Origin: CAZVXI01 sp964631295
Lineage (GTDB): Bacteria > Planctomycetota > Phycisphaerae > Phycisphaerales > SM1A02
DNA: 9,989 nucleotides
NCBI GenBank assembly: GCA_964631295.1
Contig: CAZVXI010000119.1
Coordinates: 1 to 9,989, forward strand
Direction of reading: 5' to 3'
Part shown: positions 6,023-9,989 of the stretch, piece by piece
Position numbering within the stretch: the first letter of the stretch is position 1
How the letters are laid out: every line of letters starts with the position of its first letter
Notes under the pieces: generated by a model
Seen by the model: the letters and a program-made list of their open reading frames with translations, nothing else
Database searches by the model: none
Told to the model about the DNA's origin: nothing
Made by a program: the position numbers and the translations under genes

Positions 6023-6987
6023 AGAGCGGTATCCTCTGGCTGATGCTTGCTGTTTCTGTGCTGTTCAACGTGTTCTTTGTGGCGGGGTACATGCAGGCTC
6101 GATCCGAGCAGGCAGGCGACGAAGCAGTCGCCACGGCTGGCAACAATGAGAATGAGGCGCGCGGCGAATCATCAGAAGATCGCATGACGCGCATGGTCAC
6201 GCGCGAACTCGACCTCACGCCGGAACAGCAGGATGTGTTCGCGCAACTTCATCACGAGCGCTCGGAAGATGCGCAGGAGTTTCGCGCGAGCATCGAACTG
6301 TTGCAGCGGCAGGTGATGCGCGAACTTGAGAAACCCGAGCCCGATGTCGACGCCATGCAGCGCCTCGCTGAGCAACAGGGCGAGTTGCACCGGCGATCCC
6401 GGCAACTCGAAGCGGGCCGCTTCAGCCGATTCGTGGAAGTCCTCTCGCCAGATCAGCGCGAGAAGCTGCTGCGCCACATGCGCGGCGGACCGGACGGCCG
6501 GCGCCATCGAGGCGGACCCGAGCGACTGCTTCGTATGTTTGACAAGAATGAGGACGGCACGCTCAACGAGCAGGAAACCGCAGCAGCACAGGAATGGCAG
6601 CAGCAGCGCGAGCACGAGTGGCAGCAGGAACGCGACTGGCTCTACGAGCAGTTCGATGTCAATCGCGACGGCGAACTCGACGAATCGGAGCAGAAGGCTG
6701 TGCGCGAATGGCGACGTGAACGCCGCGAACGCGAAATACAGCGCTTCCGCGAGAAGTTCGATGTCAACAACGACGGCCAACTCGACGAACAGGAACAGGC
6801 AGCGCTCGAACAGGCGAAGCGCGAGATGCGGCGCAACTGGCGACCCCGCGATCATCACCGCAACGACGATAATGATGAACATCGCGAGCCCAACTGGCGA
6901 GACGGCAAACCTGGCCCCGGCCGCCCCGACAGCCCGCCGCCATCACAGGGCGAAGAACAGGATGAAACCACAACATCCGACGAGTGA
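6019..6987 (+). CDS. Membrane-anchored LTxxQ (Spy/CpxP/ZraP-like) protein with three EF-hands
   Basis: This 322-residue protein begins with a hydrophobic helix (5-23, after MKSG) that is an anchor or signal. A helical, highly charged region (50-155) carries LTPEQQDVF (66-74) and LSPDQREKL (142-150), spaced like the paired LTxxQ motifs of the Spy/CpxP/ZraP periplasmic stress proteins, which act as chaperones or metal-linked sensors. Three canonical 12-residue EF-hand loops follow: D175-x-N-x-D-G ending at E186, D213 to E224, and D248 to E259. All keep the calcium ligands at positions 1, 3, 5 and 12. The tail (from 275) is disordered, His/Asp-rich then Pro/Gly-rich. The ATG overlaps the previous stop and has a near-perfect ribosome binding site. 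Calcium binding is likely from the loops; a role in signalling to the neighbouring sigma/anti-sigma pair is inferred. Confidence 0.88.
   Translation: MKSGILWLMLAVSVLFNVFFVAGYMQARSEQAGDEAVATAGNNENEARGESSEDRMTRMVTRELDLTPEQQDVFAQLHHERSEDAQEFRASIELLQRQVMRELEKPEPDVDAMQRLAEQQGELHRRSRQLEAGRFSRFVEVLSPDQREKLLRHMRGGPDGRRHRGGPERLLRMFDKNEDGTLNEQETAAAQEWQQQREHEWQQERDWLYEQFDVNRDGELDESEQKAVREWRRERREREIQRFREKFDVNNDGQLDEQEQAALEQAKREMRRNWRPRDHHRNDDNDEHREPNWRDGKPGPGRPDSPPPSQGEEQDETTTSDE
6646..6693 (+). repeat. Direct repeat, copy 1 (EF-hand 2)
   Basis: This 48-base unit encodes residues 210-225. It matches 6751-6798 at 40 of 48 positions by my hand count, in the same frame and 105 bp apart. It points to a relatively recent in-gene EF-hand duplication; EF-hand 1 is much more diverged. 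Confidence 0.8.
6751..6798 (+). repeat. Direct repeat, copy 2 (EF-hand 3)
   Basis: Second copy of the 48-base EF-hand unit at 6646-6693, encoding residues 245-260. Most differences fall at codon third positions or in residues that do not bind calcium. Confidence 0.8.
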
Positions 6988-6991
6988 TCGC

Positions 6992-7004
6992 CGACCGCCG
7001 GTCG
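6992..7004 (+). other. Small hairpin between two genes
   Basis: CGACC-GCC-GGTCG sits 5 bp after the EF-hand gene stop. It has a 5-bp stem with no T-run, so it is not a clear terminator. It could protect the upstream message or reduce read-through to the 808-codon gene. Confidence 0.25.
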
Positions 7005-7029
7005 CGCTGCGAACAACCTATCATCTGTC

Positions 7030-9456
7030 ATGCCCACGCGTTTGTCATCGGGATGGTTGATGGCGCTTCTTGGTGTGCTTGCGCCCATCACCACGACGGA
7101 CGCACAGTACCTGCACGATCCAATTTCGCACGGGCACCACGATGAACACTGCTGGCTTCTTGACTTGACATCCGGGGAGCAGAAGCAGCGTGCGCGCTCT
7201 GCATTCGCTCGATATCAGATCGAATGGAATGCCATCGTGGACATGCAGCGTGCGATCCTCGACTGGCAACGCGGCATACAACCCACGACTTGGCGCGGCT
7301 GGGATGAATCACTCACCCTCCGGTACCAAGTGCTGTTTCCCCGATCTGAAGCTGCCGCCGCCGACGCATATGCGCTCGCGCATGATGGCTACTTTCGGAA
7401 GCTTCTGACCGCAGCGCCCTGGGCTGACGACATGGTGACGCTGCTCGCACAACGACGGGCACGCTCACGCTTTGAAGTGTTCTACCTGCGCGCCTATTTG
7501 TACGACGTGCGGCTCATCGAGTTGATCGGCTGCGATCCGTTCGCCACGCTGCTTGATCTTGACATCCCGGTTCGACGTGGCACCCGTCTGTGGAAACTCA
7601 TGATTGAACATTCCCGTGAAGTCGAACCGCTTCATGAGATGCTCGGCGAGGCGGCCCGTGTGGCAGCGCGTTCGCCGGAAATGGAGCGTGCGCGAACAGC
7701 CCTGCTGCGAGCAGCGGAGACCAAGCCGATCGAAGACAGCCGCGCAGAGATCGACGCAATCGCGCGCCTGCGTGTCGCACCCGTTCCATTTGCGTTGCAG
7801 TTGCGGAGAACGGTCCTGGGACGGCTGGAAGAGTTCGCCGAAGCAATCTCGATCGAGTCGGATCGACATCGCTTTCGTGATCGCATAATGCGTGACGCCT
7901 ACCCGATGCTGCTCGGTGAGGGCCGCGACGTTACGCAGATTGCAGCCATCATTCGACAGCAGCACCATGATCTCAGTGCGGAGCAGCAGCAGGCACTCGA
8001 TTCGATCGTGACCGACTTCCGGGCGGAACGTGATCGCAGTTGTGCTGCCATCGAAGCGCTGGTCGCGAAGTCGTTCGACAAGGATCGTCTTCTCGGTGTG
8101 ATGCGCATATTCGCGGGCCGACAATGGAATCGCGGCCGGGTGCCCGACATGGACCCGCCGCCGCTCGCGGATTTCGTCAAGCGATGGGACGAGCGACTCT
8201 CCGCGTGGCGTGAGCGCGTCGAGGCCGAGGTCGGCGTCGCCGCGCCGGCCGGTGTCCGGTCCGGTCCTGTGACAGAGCGGACTGAAGAGGATCGTCGCGA
8301 GTTCTTCGATGACTACCTCGTCGCAGGCCGGTGGTGGCCCGACAGAACACGCAATGTGATCCAGCCGGATGCGTTTCGCGAGATTGCCGACGCCCTGCCG
8401 TTCGACGACACGACCCGCGAGACGATCGATGCGCTGACCGACGGGTACGCGGACGATCTTCAGAAGTGGCGTCAGGCAGCATGGCAACGGTTCTCCGCGC
8501 TCAGCGGCAGGATCGACGCCAATTCCGTCGGGCCCTTCCTGGATTGGTACGCTCGGCGGTACACACGCGAGCAGGATTTGATTGTCACGCTGCGAACCGT
8601 CATCCCGGACCCGGCGCGATCGGAGTTTGTCTCGCAGGTGTACCGAGCCCGGCGTGATGTCCTGCTCTCGAGCCGTGGCAGGTATGAGGAATCGCGCTGG
8701 CGGTACGATCTGCTGCCACTTGCTCGAAACGTCGCGGTCGATTCATGGGAGTTGATCGCACCGATTCTGGATGAATATGCCGCGCAGATGGATGATGCGA
8801 TTCGTGCATGGTCACACGCGAATCTCCTTGTCGGCCGCGAGTTGAATGCGATACAGGCCGAGCAGCCACGCGATGACGAGTGGTCTGCACGATTCACTGC
8901 CCTCGTGGAACGTGGTGATCGGCTGAACAGGATCATTGATGACCTGAACAACCAGTACGCAGCCCGCATCGCCGGCCTGCTCACGGCCGACGAAGCGTGG
9001 CGATTCGAGTATGCCGTCAATGCAGCACAATACCCGCTGCTGGGGAACCCCGTGGCCGTGTTCCAGGTTATTGATCATCTGCTGGCAACCGACGGCACGC
9101 TGAACAACGTGCAACGTGCGCAGCTCACCGAGCTTCGCGACAGCTTTGAACGGCAGTTCGCGGCCCTGCTTGATGCCTTTATCGATCATCAGGCGTTCTG
9201 GGATTCGCCCGACCAACTGGAGAAGTGGACCGAGCGACGCACCGAACTCGGGAGTCGTGATCGTACAACGCAGCGTGTCAACATCTTCGAAGCCGGCGCC
9301 GGCCATCCGGGCATGGCCACGCTGGAGCAGATGCTCGATCTCGTGATCGATACGATGGCCGAGATTCGCCGGATCATTGGCGCCGATGTGTTCGCCAATC
9401 TCCCGCCCGCGATCCGGTTCTGTTTCCTGTGTTACGAATCACCGAGGTCCAACTGA
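7030..9456 (+). CDS. Secreted 808-residue helical protein with internal LTxxQ-like repeats, function unknown
   Basis: I do not recognise a named family. A short signal peptide is likely (MPTRLSSGWLMALLGVLAPITTTDA, cut near A25). The mature part is almost entirely amphipathic helix, rich in Arg, Asp, Glu and Ala, with many Trp. Segments that look alike recur: LTSGEQKQR (46-54), LSAEQQQAL (315-323), LPFDDTTRETIDAL (456-469) and LNNVQRAQL (691-699). Residues 291-334 and 668-710 align with one gap, sharing YPxL, G, Q, L and F positions, which indicates an internal duplication about 376 residues apart. The LTxxQ-like phrases echo the upstream EF-hand protein. The end carries CFLC (798-801), a CxxC seven residues from the C-terminus. 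The start lacks a visible Shine-Dalgarno and lies 42 bp after the previous stop; ATG 7060 is possible but would leave a poor signal peptide. It is probably the last gene of the sigma operon. Confidence 0.85.
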   Translation: MPTRLSSGWLMALLGVLAPITTTDAQYLHDPISHGHHDEHCWLLDLTSGEQKQRARSAFARYQIEWNAIVDMQRAILDWQRGIQPTTWRGWDESLTLRYQVLFPRSEAAAADAYALAHDGYFRKLLTAAPWADDMVTLLAQRRARSRFEVFYLRAYLYDVRLIELIGCDPFATLLDLDIPVRRGTRLWKLMIEHSREVEPLHEMLGEAARVAARSPEMERARTALLRAAETKPIEDSRAEIDAIARLRVAPVPFALQLRRTVLGRLEEFAEAISIESDRHRFRDRIMRDAYPMLLGEGRDVTQIAAIIRQQHHDLSAEQQQALDSIVTDFRAERDRSCAAIEALVAKSFDKDRLLGVMRIFAGRQWNRGRVPDMDPPPLADFVKRWDERLSAWRERVEAEVGVAAPAGVRSGPVTERTEEDRREFFDDYLVAGRWWPDRTRNVIQPDAFREIADALPFDDTTRETIDALTDGYADDLQKWRQAAWQRFSALSGRIDANSVGPFLDWYARRYTREQDLIVTLRTVIPDPARSEFVSQVYRARRDVLLSSRGRYEESRWRYDLLPLARNVAVDSWELIAPILDEYAAQMDDAIRAWSHANLLVGRELNAIQAEQPRDDEWSARFTALVERGDRLNRIIDDLNNQYAARIAGLLTADEAWRFEYAVNAAQYPLLGNPVAVFQVIDHLLATDGTLNNVQRAQLTELRDSFERQFAALLDAFIDHQAFWDSPDQLEKWTERRTELGSRDRTTQRVNIFEAGAGHPGMATLEQMLDLVIDTMAEIRRIIGADVFANLPPAIRFCFLCYESPRSN
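7900..8031 (+). repeat. Internal protein repeat A of the 808-residue protein
   Basis: Encodes residues 291-334, beginning YPMLLGEG and running through LSAEQQQAL. It aligns with residues 668-710 at about 10 identities in 44 with one gap, plus many conservative changes. The similarity is at protein level, so the duplication is old. Confidence 0.5.
9031..9159 (+). repeat. Internal protein repeat B of the 808-residue protein
   Basis: Encodes residues 668-710, beginning YPLLGN and running through LNNVQRAQL; partner of the segment at 7900-8031. Confidence 0.5.
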
Positions 9457-9474
9457 CAAGCCCGCTGCGCGAGT

Positions 9475-9989
9475 TCAGTCATCGATGTTCGACTTCTGCA
9501 GGTCGGATTTTCCGGCCGTTTTCAGGTCGGCGATTGTCTGGGATGCAAGCCGCACGATTCGATTGTTCCCGCTGGCTGCGTCGAGGAACGGCCGATCCTT
9601 GCGTTTCTTCCGCTCGATCCAGCCCTCCTGAATCATCACATCGAGTGTCTGGAAGAATGTGCCCACCTGCGACACTTCGTCGCCAGCGATGCGTTGCGAT
9701 TCCTGTTGGAAGTACTCGAGAATCTCAGCAAGATCTGATGAGTGCTTGAGCGCGCGCACCACGCCGCCGAAGTAACCATCGAGCGGCAGATACCGGTTGC
9801 CTCGCTGATAGCAGGGAATCTCATGAATACGCCCTGCCTGCGGGTGGGCGAGTTTCACTTCCTTCACGTTTGCGAGATTGAGTTTGAACTGGTTGTATCC
9901 GTCGTATGCCGGATTCAAGTGCTTCTTATCGCCACCGATTTGTTCGACGATAAGTTTCGCCGTGTCGACATCGAACGAACCGGCACCTG
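9475..9989 (-). CDS. Unrecognised protein, C-terminal 170 residues, 5' part outside the window
   Basis: The frame is open from the right edge to a TGA at 9475-9477, giving 170 residues plus two extra bases at the edge. A TTG at 9918 could be read as a start, but the frame continues upstream with protein-like sequence (GAGSFDVDTAKLIVEQIGG), so the true start lies beyond the window. Notable segments are PAYDGYNQFKLNLANVKEV, EIPCYQRGNRYLPLDGYFGG, and a helical, lysine-rich part near LDVMIQEGWIERKKRK that could be a winged-helix-like end. No family could be named. It converges on the 808-residue gene, with 18 bp between stops. No terminator is evident between them. Confidence 0.8.
   Translation of the reverse strand, partial: GAGSFDVDTAKLIVEQIGGDKKHLNPAYDGYNQFKLNLANVKEVKLAHPQAGRIHEIPCYQRGNRYLPLDGYFGGVVRALKHSSDLAEILEYFQQESQRIAGDEVSQVGTFFQTLDVMIQEGWIERKKRKDRPFLDAASGNNRIVRLASQTIADLKTAGKSDLQKSNIDD

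Noticed and set aside
6172..6882. Minus-strand 236-codon open frame that reads as a very hydrophobic, membrane-like protein
   Set aside because: It lies wholly antisense to the EF-hand gene; antisense of Glu/Gln/Arg-rich codons naturally reads as Leu/Val/Ala. The plus strand has clear motifs and a strong ribosome binding site.
7465..8487. Minus-strand 340-codon open frame inside the 808-codon gene
   Set aside because: Long antisense frames are common at this GC content. The sense frame has a signal peptide, helical periodicity and internal repeats; the antisense frame has none of these.
9916..9918. TTG as the start of the right-edge minus-strand gene
   Set aside because: The frame stays open through the window edge with protein-like sequence upstream, so the gene is better read as cut at its 5' end.

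Overview
The window reads as a chromosomal stretch of a GC-rich, Gram-negative-type bacterium. The best guess is a planctomycete of the Phycisphaerae. This rests on gene style: an ECF sigma factor paired with a zinc-less membrane anti-sigma candidate, EF-hand and LTxxQ envelope proteins, and an outer-membrane barrel protein. There is no rRNA or other taxonomic marker here, so the assignment is an inference. I see no tRNA, rRNA, CRISPR array, insertion sequence or phage gene.

Layout. (1) 1-1319, minus strand: the N-terminal two thirds of mnmG (tRNA wobble-uridine modification), running off the left edge, with an unusual in-frame insert of about 60 residues that contains a GC-rich palindrome. 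(2) 1320-1519: a divergent intergenic region. (3) 1520-3688, plus: an exported protein with a CBM9-like domain followed by a DUF5916-type outer-membrane barrel. (4) 3697-4479, minus: a Gln/Ser/Thr/His-rich, basic, low-complexity protein, convergent with the previous gene (8 bp between stops). (5) 4480-4788: a 309-bp divergent intergenic region with short repeats and a hairpin. (6) 4789-9456, plus: four co-directional genes, namely an ECF-type sigma factor, a single-span membrane protein that is probably its anti-sigma factor, a membrane-anchored LTxxQ (Spy/CpxP/ZraP-like) protein with three EF-hands, and a secreted 808-residue all-helical protein with internal repeats. (7) 9475-9989, minus: the C-terminal part of an unrecognised protein, cut by the right edge.

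How the genes work together. The block at 4789-6987 looks like one transcription unit: 31-bp gap, then a 4-bp overlap. The 808-residue gene follows after 42 bp and probably belongs to it. My reading is an envelope-sensing regulon: sigma factor and anti-sigma in the inner membrane, a calcium-binding Spy-like periplasmic partner, and a large helical secreted protein that may itself derive from repeated LTxxQ-like units. This is the most plausible undescribed system in the window. Its function is inferred from context only. The mnmG gene and the DUF5916 gene are ordinary in family but carry local oddities.
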